Assembly: GCF_000378005.1 (NCBI RefSeq)
Contig: NZ_KB899040.1
Location: forward strand, 609,645-673,644
DNA: 64,000 nt
Source: Coprothermobacter platensis DSM 11748
GTDB lineage: Bacteria > Coprothermobacterota > Coprothermobacteria > Coprothermobacterales > Coprothermobacteraceae
Direction: 5' to 3'
Positions 1 through 7,912 of this stretch are shown in pieces; positions within the stretch are counted from its first letter, which is position 1; every line of letters starts with the position of its first letter. The notes under the pieces were generated by a model. It saw only the letters and a program-made list of their open reading frames with translations. It was not told the origin of the DNA and did no database searches. Both the position numbers and the translations under genes were made by a program.

Positions 1-1
1 T

Positions 2-556
2 GTGTTGGGTCCGATAGTAAAAGGGTTATTCCATGTAGAAGTGGACATGAAACAACCACTCACATATGGAAGATGGATACTTACCCCGAACCATACCAGT
101 GCCTGGGACCCTGTGTGCCTTGCCGCTTCTTTGCCGCGCTCTGCTTACTTTGTTGCAAAAAAAGAACTGATGAGCATAATGGGACCTCTTCTTCATGCCT
201 TAAACGGTGTTACCATTACTCGAGATACCCCAGATATAACGACGATAAAAACAATAAACAGACTTCTTTCTAAGGAAAAACTTGTAGTTATATACCCGGA
301 AGCAAAAATCTTCACAGATGGTGTAATGGGACCTTTTAAAAGTGGGGCATTCTATTTTTTACGCAAACGAATATCTCCAGTGGTTCCCGTCGTTATAAAA
401 GGACTGGAACGGCTTACGCCGGATTCTTTCTTTGGACGTCGGGTAAGTGTTTCTTTCCTAGAGCCTGTGTTTCCCGTAGATACTTTGGGTATGAGAGAAA
501 ATGCCATTGCTAATATGATTAAGAGTAGTATGGAGACAGCGTATGACGGAATGTAA
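2..556 (+). CDS. plsC: 1-acyl-sn-glycerol-3-phosphate acyltransferase, 5'-truncated by window edge
   Basis: PlsC/LPLAT-family acyltransferase, which adds the second acyl chain to lysophosphatidate at the inner membrane. The HX4D catalytic motif is visible as NHTSAWDP (about residues 30-37), followed by the substrate-binding GVTITRD segment, the YPEA block (family norm FPEG; the final Gly is Ala here) and PVVPVVIKG. The frame is open to the window start, and families of this type usually carry 15-40 further N-terminal residues including a membrane helix, so the GTG at position 2 is probably not the true start. The 3' end overlaps ispH by 14 bp. plsC followed by ispH and der resembles the common cmk-plsC-ispH-der block. 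Confident in family; true start outside the window. Confidence 0.85.
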   Translation: MLGPIVKGLFHVEVDMKQPLTYGRWILTPNHTSAWDPVCLAASLPRSAYFVAKKELMSIMGPLLHALNGVTITRDTPDITTIKTINRLLSKEKLVVIYPEAKIFTDGVMGPFKSGAFYFLRKRISPVVPVVIKGLERLTPDSFFGRRVSVSFLEPVFPVDTLGMRENAIANMIKSSMETAYDGM

Positions 557-1391
557 TAAGGAGATACATCTTGCTTTTCCTCAAGGACCATGCTTTGGTG
601 TCAAACGCAGCATAGAAATATGCGAGAAACTTCTTAAGAAACATGATGCTGTGTATTGCATACACCCATTGGTCCATAACGAAGTAGTCATGCAAGACCT
701 GCAAAAACAAGGGCTGATTCTGGAACCGCATTTGGAAAATATTCCTGATAACTGTTGGGTGATCCTGTCAGCTCATGGCACGTCGAAAGATGTAGTGGCT
801 GAATTAAAAAATAAAGGTTGCCATATTGTGGATGCTGTGTGTCCGCTAGTCCTATTTGTCCACAAGAAGGCAAAAGAGACGGTCATTAGTGCTGGAAAAG
901 TTAACATCGTTGGTGATCCAAAACATCAAGAGGTAGTTGCGCTTTTATCTGACCTTCCGAATGATTCTTACATCCTGGCAGGAGAGAATGGGAAGGCAAT
1001 AGATCCACGTTTCCCTACTGTTTTTCAAAGTACTACAGACCCTCGTGTGCTTCAAGACCTTAGAAATGAAGGATTTTCAGTAGTAGATACCATATGTTTT
1101 GCTACAAAAGGGCGGCAAAAAGCACTAGATGAACTTATAGAAAACTGTGATGCGCTTGTTGTCCTCGGTTCTTCTACCAGCGCAAATACTAAACATCTTG
1201 CTATTAAGGCTCAGGAAGCCCACAAAAAAGTATTACTCACTTTAGATTTACTTCAAATAGAGCAATTTGTACAAAAGATTAGTTGCGTAGGCATTATTGC
1301 AGGAGCATCTACTCCTCTTTACGTTGTTTATGACGCATATGATAGAATAGTTAGCGCATATGAAAAGATTTGTGATTATCGGAGCTCCTAA
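543..1391 (+). CDS. ispH: 4-hydroxy-3-methylbut-2-enyl diphosphate reductase
   Basis: IspH (LytB), the last step of the non-mevalonate pathway, converting HMBPP to IPP and DMAPP with a [4Fe-4S] cluster. The 282-residue protein shows the three cluster cysteines in their usual settings: GPCFGVKR (C17), DAVCPLV and TICFATKGRQ. HPLVHN, SAHGTS and the GDPKHQEV segment (family norm GHPEV, with the catalytic Glu retained) are also present. The C-terminal IIAGASTP motif is intact. Start ATG follows a GGAGA-like site inside the end of plsC, and the gene overlaps der by 32 bp, indicating translational coupling. IspD and IspF, earlier steps of the same pathway, are encoded as a fusion near 55-56 kb. Confidence 0.95.
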   Translation: MTECNKEIHLAFPQGPCFGVKRSIEICEKLLKKHDAVYCIHPLVHNEVVMQDLQKQGLILEPHLENIPDNCWVILSAHGTSKDVVAELKNKGCHIVDAVCPLVLFVHKKAKETVISAGKVNIVGDPKHQEVVALLSDLPNDSYILAGENGKAIDPRFPTVFQSTTDPRVLQDLRNEGFSVVDTICFATKGRQKALDELIENCDALVVLGSSTSANTKHLAIKAQEAHKKVLLTLDLLQIEQFVQKISCVGIIAGASTPLYVVYDAYDRIVSAYEKICDYRSS

Positions 1392-2637
1392 TGTTGGGAA
1401 ATCCTCTTTATTCAACCGTCTTGTGGGCGGTCGTGATGCATTGACATATGATCAACCTGGAGTAACACGTGACTATCTCACACGTATAACTGAGTGGAGA
1501 GGGCGTTATTTCGAACTTGTCGATACGGGTGGTTTATACCGAGGCGAATCAGATTTAGAATCCTTTTGGCGTCGTTCACTGAGCATTGCAAAAGATGCAG
1601 ATGTCATTTTGTTTGTTGTAGACGCTAGTAGACCGCTTACCACAGTGGAATATGATATTGCAACTGATTTAAGAAAGATGGGCAAGCCCACTGTAGTAAT
1701 CGGAAATAAGATGGATCTTCTGAAAGACCCTTCGAGCCATGAGCTCTACACGCTTGGTTTTGAAAACGTACAATTAGTGTCTGCGACAACAGGCAGGAAT
1801 ACTGGTGATTTGCTTGATTTAATGTGGAATTTTCTTTCAGATGATGATAGAGAGGAACCAGTCAAGGATATTTCGTTTCATGTAGCTGTTATAGGCAGAA
1901 CCAATGCCGGTAAATCGACACTCATGAACAAACTTCTGGGCATAGAAAGAGTTTTAGTTTCTGACATGCCTGGAACCACTTTAGACTTTGTATCTGAAAC
2001 AATAAACATAAGAGACACCTCAATTGAAGTAACAGATACGCCTGGTTTAAGAAAAGGCGATCTGCGGCGTCTTACTGTACCGGAAATGCTCGCTGTAAAG
2101 CGGCTTGAGAATAGGCTGCGAAGACAACAAGTGCTTCTTCATGTGGTAGATGCACCCATGGGGCTTACAGCACTTGATGAGAAGGTTATACGCATCGCCG
2201 AAGAAGAAGGTATAGGATATATCGCAGTTCTGAACAAAATTGATTTGGCGAAGAATCCAGAAGAGGCTGCCAAGGTCTTGTCTGATGCTTTTACAAAGAA
2301 ATTCCCTTGGGTAAACCGGAACGCTGTTGTTCCTGCGTCGGCTATCCAAGGCTACAATATCGACAAAATAAGAACTGCCATTCGTATGGCTCAATACGAT
2401 TTGGAATTAACCTTTAAGTCTCGTGAGCTCACAGAACTTATCAAACCATTAGAGGAGCTGGTCAGCGGATATAAATTCTACTATGCTGTTCAGGTATCAA
2501 CGCTGCCTGCTGTAGTTAAGATTTTTGCAAACAAAATGGAAATGCCAGGTAATCTTTTAACATTCTTGCGAAGAGAACTAAAGAAGAGAATGGGACAAAA
2601 AACGGCGCTTCCGAAAGTCATTTTGGAGAAATCATAG
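1360..2637 (+). CDS. der: Ribosome biogenesis GTPase Der (EngA)
   Basis: Tandem-GTPase Der, needed for 50S subunit maturation. Two complete G domains are visible: the first with G1 GAPNVGKS (residues 8-15), DTGG and NKMD; the second with G1 GRTNAGKS near residue 178, DTPG and NKID. A C-terminal KH-like domain follows, giving 425 residues, close to the family length of about 435. The start ATG lies inside the ispH 3' end and has no strong Shine-Dalgarno, so translation is probably coupled to ispH. The stop is separated from murC by one base. Family assignment is very secure. Confidence 0.96.
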   Translation: MKRFVIIGAPNVGKSSLFNRLVGGRDALTYDQPGVTRDYLTRITEWRGRYFELVDTGGLYRGESDLESFWRRSLSIAKDADVILFVVDASRPLTTVEYDIATDLRKMGKPTVVIGNKMDLLKDPSSHELYTLGFENVQLVSATTGRNTGDLLDLMWNFLSDDDREEPVKDISFHVAVIGRTNAGKSTLMNKLLGIERVLVSDMPGTTLDFVSETINIRDTSIEVTDTPGLRKGDLRRLTVPEMLAVKRLENRLRRQQVLLHVVDAPMGLTALDEKVIRIAEEEGIGYIAVLNKIDLAKNPEEAAKVLSDAFTKKFPWVNRNAVVPASAIQGYNIDKIRTAIRMAQYDLELTFKSRELTELIKPLEELVSGYKFYYAVQVSTLPAVVKIFANKMEMPGNLLTFLRRELKKRMGQKTALPKVILEKS

Positions 2638-2638
2638 C

Positions 2639-3985
2639 ATGGTTAGTTGGAATGCATCATACCATTTCATTGCGGTAGGTGGAATGGGTATGAGTGCATT
2701 AGCTAAGATACTTGCTGAAAAAGGTGCAACCGTTTCTGGTTGCGACGTTCAAGAGCAGTTTATGACCAAAAAGGATTTACAAGAACACAATGTTCGTGTA
2801 CTTGTAGGTCAAAATGCGAGCCATTTGAATGGTGTCGACTATGCCGTTTTTTCATCAGCTATAAAGCCCAATAATATTGAGTTCCAAGCAGCTATGGAAA
2901 TGCATGTGCCATTGTTACATCGCTCTGAGATACTGTCTGATTTGATGGATGACAAGCTTTCTATAAGCGTCACTGGAACACATGGTAAGTCTTCTACTAC
3001 CGGTTTTATTGCTCAGGGTTTGGACTTAATTGGCTTCGAGCCTACATTTATAGGAGGAGCCGTTGTTAATGCATTAGGAGGCAATGCAAAACTGGGTAAT
3101 GGCCCAGTGGTAGGTGAGGTTGACGAAAGCGACGGTAGCTTGTTGAGAATTCCTTCTTCTATTAAGGTTATTCTTAATTTGGACGATGATCATTTATCTT
3201 TCTACGGTAGTATGGAAAATCTAGCGTCTACGATGCAACAGTACATCAATGGTCAGCCACACAGCAGTATAGCTTTGTTGAATTACAACGATTCGCTATT
3301 GAAGAACATGGATCCGCGTAGCCGAAAGCTCTATTGGTACGGCTATGGCGCACCGGACTTTTGTATCGATTCCATTAAATTACAAGGTGTTCATCCGATA
3401 ATCGATTTAAAATATAATCAGCAGACATTTACTATTTTGAACAATAAAATTTTCGGTGAGCATAATGGTTGGAACTTAGGTATGGCTTTTTCTGCTATGG
3501 TAATGGCAGGAGCCGATCCAAAACGTGCTGCTGATGCCCTCCAAAATGTTGAAACACCTCGCCGTAGGCAACAGATACTTGGTACGTTGGGCAAAACAGA
3601 AATCATGGTTGATATTGCATTACATCCCACGGAGTTCAGAGCATTAAGAGAAGTCTTCGAGAAAAACAACATGAATGTTTTGCTGGTATTTCAACCTCAT
3701 CGTTATAGCAGGTATAAGCTACTCTTCTCAGATTTTGTCGAGGAGTTATCGAAGTGGCCACATGTCGTGATTACCGAAATCTATCCTTCAGATGAGCCAC
3801 ATGAAGATATAAGCAGTTACGGCATGTACGAAGATGTTGTAACGCAAGAAAAATACTTTATTCCTGATAAAGAAGAACTATTCCAATTCTTACCAAAAAT
3901 TCTGTCGAATTTCGATGTCGTATTATTTGCAGGTCTGGGAAACATAGGTAATTGGGCAGAAGATTTCTTTTCCATTAACAAATGA
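2639..3985 (+). CDS. murC: UDP-N-acetylmuramate--L-alanine ligase, divergent
   Basis: MurC-type Mur ligase, which joins L-Ala to UDP-MurNAc using ATP in the cytoplasm. The N-terminal Rossmann part has GGMGMSALAKIL (residues 14-25). The ATP loop is GTHGKSSTT (113-121; the usual form is GTHGKTTT), followed by VGEVDESDGS (158-167), NLDDDH (180-185), GEHN (273-276) and FQPHRYSR (351-358). The normally near-invariant YAHHPTE stretch reads IALHPTE (326-332), so one His is Leu. Length (448) is normal. The gene sits one base after der, outside any division and cell wall cluster, and no other mur gene lies in the window. MurC is the best match; the paralogue Mpl is less likely given the short length. 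Substitutions may mean relaxed or altered activity. Confidence 0.85.
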   Translation: MVSWNASYHFIAVGGMGMSALAKILAEKGATVSGCDVQEQFMTKKDLQEHNVRVLVGQNASHLNGVDYAVFSSAIKPNNIEFQAAMEMHVPLLHRSEILSDLMDDKLSISVTGTHGKSSTTGFIAQGLDLIGFEPTFIGGAVVNALGGNAKLGNGPVVGEVDESDGSLLRIPSSIKVILNLDDDHLSFYGSMENLASTMQQYINGQPHSSIALLNYNDSLLKNMDPRSRKLYWYGYGAPDFCIDSIKLQGVHPIIDLKYNQQTFTILNNKIFGEHNGWNLGMAFSAMVMAGADPKRAADALQNVETPRRRQQILGTLGKTEIMVDIALHPTEFRALREVFEKNNMNVLLVFQPHRYSRYKLLFSDFVEELSKWPHVVITEIYPSDEPHEDISSYGMYEDVVTQEKYFIPDKEELFQFLPKILSNFDVVLFAGLGNIGNWAEDFFSINK

Positions 3986-4034
3986 AAAAATACTCGGTAG
4001 ATACTCAGTTTTACAGCCTCGTTTTGTAAAATCA

Positions 4035-4065
4035 TTAACCCTTTCTTAACCAAGCGTCGTATAAT
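4035..4065 (+). promoter_or_regulatory. Probable promoter of the 5'-nucleotidase gene
   Basis: A perfect -10 hexamer TATAAT lies at 4060-4065 in the gap after murC. The best upstream element is TTAACC at 4035-4040, a weak -35 with a long 19 bp spacer. The predicted transcript would carry an untranslated leader of about 45 bases containing GGAGGAGGTG just before the TTG start at 4116. Confidence 0.45.
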
Positions 4066-4115
4066 TTTAAAAGTAACAACCTATGTACACAAGCTTATTG
4101 GAGGAGGTGTTAATT

Positions 4116-7100
4116 TTGGATGGTAAGACCTTAAAGAGAGTTCTTTCCTTGGGTTTAGTCCTCGCTATGGTTATCGGCTTCGTTATCCCTATGAACGTAA
4201 ATGCCCAGGAAGACGTTAAGATTACCGTGTTGGAAACTTCAGATGTGCATGGTCACATTTTAGCTTATGATTATGGCACAGACAAAGTTTCCGCTAACTA
4301 CGGTTTATCTAAGGCATCAACGTACGTAAGCCAAGTACGCAAAGAAAATCCTAACACAGTACTCGTTGATGACGGCGATTTTCTACAGGGAACACCAATG
4401 GTAGAAAACTACTTGACAGCTACAGTGAACCCTATGGCTAAGGTGATGAACTACCTAAAGTACGATGCTGTCGTCCTTGGGAATCATGAATTCAATTTTG
4501 GTATGGACACACTATCAAACTTTGTTAAATCATTGGATGTTCCAGTGATTTCCGCGAATGTAGTTAAAGCGGGAACAGATGAACCTTATTTCAAACCATA
4601 TGTCGTTGTGGAGAGAAATGGGGTAAAGATAGGGATTCTTGGATTGACTACACTTGTCGTGAAGAAAGTTGAAAAGCCATCTAATTTGCAAGGTGCAGAC
4701 TTAATAGACCCAGTTGAAACTGCTAGCAAGTACGTCAACATACTGAGAAATCAGGAAAAAGTTGATGTCGTGATTTTAGCAGGTCATTCTGGCCTTGAGT
4801 ACGATCCTGAAACTAATGTCCAGAGTACAAGAGAGTATCCGGAGAATTTTATTTACTCGGTTGTAACGAAAGTTCCCGGGATAGATGCAGTTTTGTCTGG
4901 ACATGACCATTCACAGTTCGCTAAAGTGATAAAAACACCTTTTGGTACCACGGTACCTGTCGTACAGCCTAATTCTTGGGCTAACGCGGTGGGAAGAATT
5001 GATATTACCGTTACAAAAGCAGATGATGGTACATGGAAGGTTTCACAAGCAACCGGCACCACCGTTAATATGAAAGATTATGAAGAAGATAAGAACATCG
5101 TTGATATGCTTGCCAGCGAGCAAGAAGAAGTATTGAAGGACATTCGTACACCCATAGGTGAATTTACAGAAGACTTCCCAACCTTGGATTCCTTAGGTGC
5201 ACGTGTATCCGATAATGCCTATTTCGATTTGCAGCTAAAAGCTATGGAATGGGCAGCAGGAACCGATATAGCTATCCAAGCTATATTGCCTACTAACGTG
5301 CCAACATTTAAGAAGGGCCCAATCACTGTAAAAGATGTTAATGCCCTCTACATATATGCAAACACGCTTTACAAGGCAAATGTTACGGGTCAAATGATCA
5401 AAGATTTGTTGGAAGCATCAGCTAAGTATTTTGTTTACAGCTATGATCCGCTCAATGGCGCTAAAATATCTTCCGACCCCAATTTCCGTGCTTACAACTA
5501 TGATGCTGCTGATGGTATCGATTACAAAATAGATGTAACGAGACCTGCCGGTGATCGTGTCGTAGATTTGATGTACAAGGGCCAGCCTTTGCAGATGAAT
5601 GCTACCTACACTATCGCCATTAATAACTACAGATTCGAAGGAATGAGAAATACTGCTTTGAAGGGCGCAGAAAAATTGTGGGAAAGTGACTATCCCATAA
5701 CCGATTACATAATTCAATACATTAAAGAAAAGAAAACGATCGCTCCAGAAACGGATAATAACTGGTCTATAACGCCTACTTATCTACTCTACAGCACATC
5801 CACCGTTGTGAATGACTACGCTACGCTTGACCAAACAAAAACCCTTTATAGCGGGTATGAAGGGCCTACGGCAACACTCACAAGAGGGAGCGCAGCATGT
5901 TTCTTTACTCCCGTGTATGTGACGGAAACACCCACTGCAACTATTCCACCGTTCACGGATTTGGATCCAAATGCCAATAGCTGCGTAAAGCCTCTACTCC
6001 AGACAGGTTTGTATGCAGGGTACGGGGATAGTACCGTTAGGCTTAATAACGAGCTAACACGAGAACAAGCCGTGGTAGTAGCTTTACGTGGGTTAAAGGC
6101 TGCCAACAAGTTGCCAAGTGATGAAGAAACTGCTTCGATTTTGGCAACTTATTCAGATAAAGACCAAGTATCCGCATGGGCGCGTCCATATGTGGCTGCT
6201 GCATTAAAGTTCGGTTGGCTTGAGACCCGTGATGGGAAAATCGCTCCTCAGGACATCATAACTGAAGGCGAACTGGTCAACATGCTTCACTGGAGTCGAT
6301 TCCCGAACGTCCGCATACTGAGTATTAATGATTTTCATGGCAATATCAGCACTTTCTACAACGATAGTTCGCTAAAAGCAACTGTTGGCGGCTATGAAAC
6401 GATAGCTTGGTATGTTAACAAATATAGGTCTGAAAATCCACTTTATACTTATTTCTTTGACGCTGGTGACTTGATGCAGGGTACAGGCACATCCACTGCT
6501 CTTCATGGTGAACCCCTCATTGCACTGCACAATGCATTAGGTGTAGATGCCATGACTATAGGTAACCATGAATTTGATTGGGGCATAGACGTACTGAAGC
6601 AGAACATGAGCAAGGCGAATTTCCCAATAATTTCTTCTAATATCTATGAAAAAGCAACCGGCAAGCCTGTTGACTGGGCGCAACCTGACACTGTTATCCA
6701 AAAAGGATTCTTGACAGTGGGTGTCGTCGGCTACACAACGGCTGAAACATCCATAACTGCTCATCCTTCAATAGTCGGGGGCTTAAGCTTTGAGAGTGCT
6801 ACAGTTGTTGAACCATATATTAAAGAGTTAAAAGATAAAGCTAATTTGGTCGTCGTCGTTGCACATGACAGCGCTTACCAAGACGCGAAAACAGGATCCA
6901 TTACTGGCAATTCTATAAGCGACTCTATAACACAGATTGCAAGCTATAAACCAGATGCGCTTATAACTGGGCACAGCCACACATCTGTTGCTGGCTATGT
7001 AGACGGTGTTCCTACTGTTCAAGCTTGGTATAATGGTCGAAGGATAGGCGGTATCGGAATTCTGTACGATACACTGACTGGAAGCACACTCATGAATACG

Positions 7101-7817
7101 GCAACATTAATCGCGCCTATTGTTACAGAGAATACAAAAGTGCCAGATATTGCTGCAATTATAAAGAAATATGACGATCAAGTTGGTCCAGTATTCGGTA
7201 CCGAAATTGGATATACAAAAAATGGACTAACAAGAAATTACAATGGCGAATCGAATTTAGGTGATCTGACATCAGATATAATTCTTGATGCTGCAGAAAA
7301 AGCTACGAGCGCTACCATTGACGCAGCTTTCCAGAATGCTGGTGGTATACGCATCGATATTCCAACTGGGACTATCACTGTTGGTACCATTTGGCAGCTT
7401 ATGCCTTTCGACAACACGGTTGTGGTAATGGACCTGAAAGGAACAGATGTGAAGGCTTTGTTAGAACGTTCTTGCCTTAAAGAAGGGGAATCTGATGCAA
7501 ATGGCGTTAGTAAGGGTCAGCTTCAGCCTTCTGGTATACGTTGGACGTGTGACACGAGCAAACCAATTGGCCAGAGGGTAGTTAGTATCACTTTTGAGAA
7601 CGGAAAGACGTTTAGCGAAGACAGCGTTTACAAGATTGCTACCAATGACTTCTTAGCTACCGGTGGAGATGGCTTTGCTCAGTTTAAGAATGGTGCTAAC
7701 ATTACTAACACTTTTGTGGTAGTACGTGATGCCATAATTGATGCGTTTAAACAGATGACGGCGCAAGGTAAGACCATTGATTACGATATAGTAGGGCGCA
7801 TAACAATCATTCCCTAA
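4116..7817 (+). CDS. Exported double 5'-nucleotidase / metallophosphoesterase with internal SLH-like repeats
   Basis: Very large (1233 aa) exported nucleotidase. I choose TTG at 4116 because the strong site GGAGGAGGTG (4100-4109) sits six bases upstream; an ATG at 4083 in the same frame lacks one. A signal peptide ends near NVNA-QED (residue 30). The first calcineurin-like domain has SDVHGH, DDGDFLQGT, GNHEFNFG and SGHDHSQ, followed by a 5'-nucleotidase C-terminal domain to about residue 560. Two SLH-like repeats follow (FTDLDP...GYGDSTVRLNNELTREQ and a weaker second). Then a second complete nucleotidase has NDFHGN, DAGDLMQGT, GNHEFDWG and TGHSHTS, with its own C-terminal domain (FQNAGGIR, MPFDNT). 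It likely dephosphorylates nucleotides outside the cell, feeding the nucleoside importer at 46-51 kb. The SLH repeats suggest envelope attachment. Exact substrate unknown. Confidence 0.88.
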   Translation: MDGKTLKRVLSLGLVLAMVIGFVIPMNVNAQEDVKITVLETSDVHGHILAYDYGTDKVSANYGLSKASTYVSQVRKENPNTVLVDDGDFLQGTPMVENYLTATVNPMAKVMNYLKYDAVVLGNHEFNFGMDTLSNFVKSLDVPVISANVVKAGTDEPYFKPYVVVERNGVKIGILGLTTLVVKKVEKPSNLQGADLIDPVETASKYVNILRNQEKVDVVILAGHSGLEYDPETNVQSTREYPENFIYSVVTKVPGIDAVLSGHDHSQFAKVIKTPFGTTVPVVQPNSWANAVGRIDITVTKADDGTWKVSQATGTTVNMKDYEEDKNIVDMLASEQEEVLKDIRTPIGEFTEDFPTLDSLGARVSDNAYFDLQLKAMEWAAGTDIAIQAILPTNVPTFKKGPITVKDVNALYIYANTLYKANVTGQMIKDLLEASAKYFVYSYDPLNGAKISSDPNFRAYNYDAADGIDYKIDVTRPAGDRVVDLMYKGQPLQMNATYTIAINNYRFEGMRNTALKGAEKLWESDYPITDYIIQYIKEKKTIAPETDNNWSITPTYLLYSTSTVVNDYATLDQTKTLYSGYEGPTATLTRGSAACFFTPVYVTETPTATIPPFTDLDPNANSCVKPLLQTGLYAGYGDSTVRLNNELTREQAVVVALRGLKAANKLPSDEETASILATYSDKDQVSAWARPYVAAALKFGWLETRDGKIAPQDIITEGELVNMLHWSRFPNVRILSINDFHGNISTFYNDSSLKATVGGYETIAWYVNKYRSENPLYTYFFDAGDLMQGTGTSTALHGEPLIALHNALGVDAMTIGNHEFDWGIDVLKQNMSKANFPIISSNIYEKATGKPVDWAQPDTVIQKGFLTVGVVGYTTAETSITAHPSIVGGLSFESATVVEPYIKELKDKANLVVVVAHDSAYQDAKTGSITGNSISDSITQIASYKPDALITGHSHTSVAGYVDGVPTVQAWYNGRRIGGIGILYDTLTGSTLMNTATLIAPIVTENTKVPDIAAIIKKYDDQVGPVFGTEIGYTKNGLTRNYNGESNLGDLTSDIILDAAEKATSATIDAAFQNAGGIRIDIPTGTITVGTIWQLMPFDNTVVVMDLKGTDVKALLERSCLKEGESDANGVSKGQLQPSGIRWTCDTSKPIGQRVVSITFENGKTFSEDSVYKIATNDFLATGGDGFAQFKNGANITNTFVVVRDAIIDAFKQMTAQGKTIDYDIVGRITIIP

Positions 7818-7854
7818 AAAGGTGTAATTAGCGTTCCTTATCGCATACCTTAAC

Positions 7855-7895
7855 AAAAAGGAGGGAGGCCATTCAAAGAGGCTTCCCTCCTTTTT
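7855..7895 (+). terminator. Strong rho-independent terminator after the nucleotidase gene
   Basis: A long stem, AAAAAGGAGGGAGGCC pairing with GGCTTCCCTCCTTTTT around a short loop, is followed by T5. It lies 37 bp after the nucleotidase stop. Its T-tail runs directly into the TATAAT of the next gene. Confidence 0.9.
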
Positions 7896-7899
7896 GTTA

Positions 7900-7905
7900 T
7901 ATAAT
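7900..7905 (+). promoter_or_regulatory. -10 element of nadE; leaderless layout TATAAT-N7-ATG
   Basis: A perfect TATAAT is followed by seven bases (CAAGCTT) and then the ATG of nadE at 7913. A transcript starting the usual 6-7 bases after the -10 box would begin at the start codon. No Shine-Dalgarno is present and no good -35 is visible upstream, because the preceding terminator occupies that space. Confidence 0.6.
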
Positions 7906-7912
7906 CAAGCTT

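Noticed and set aside
4011-4033. Short inverted repeat TTTTAC/GTAAAA after murC
   Set aside because: Six AT-rich pairs with a long loop and no T tail; too weak for a terminator or operator call.
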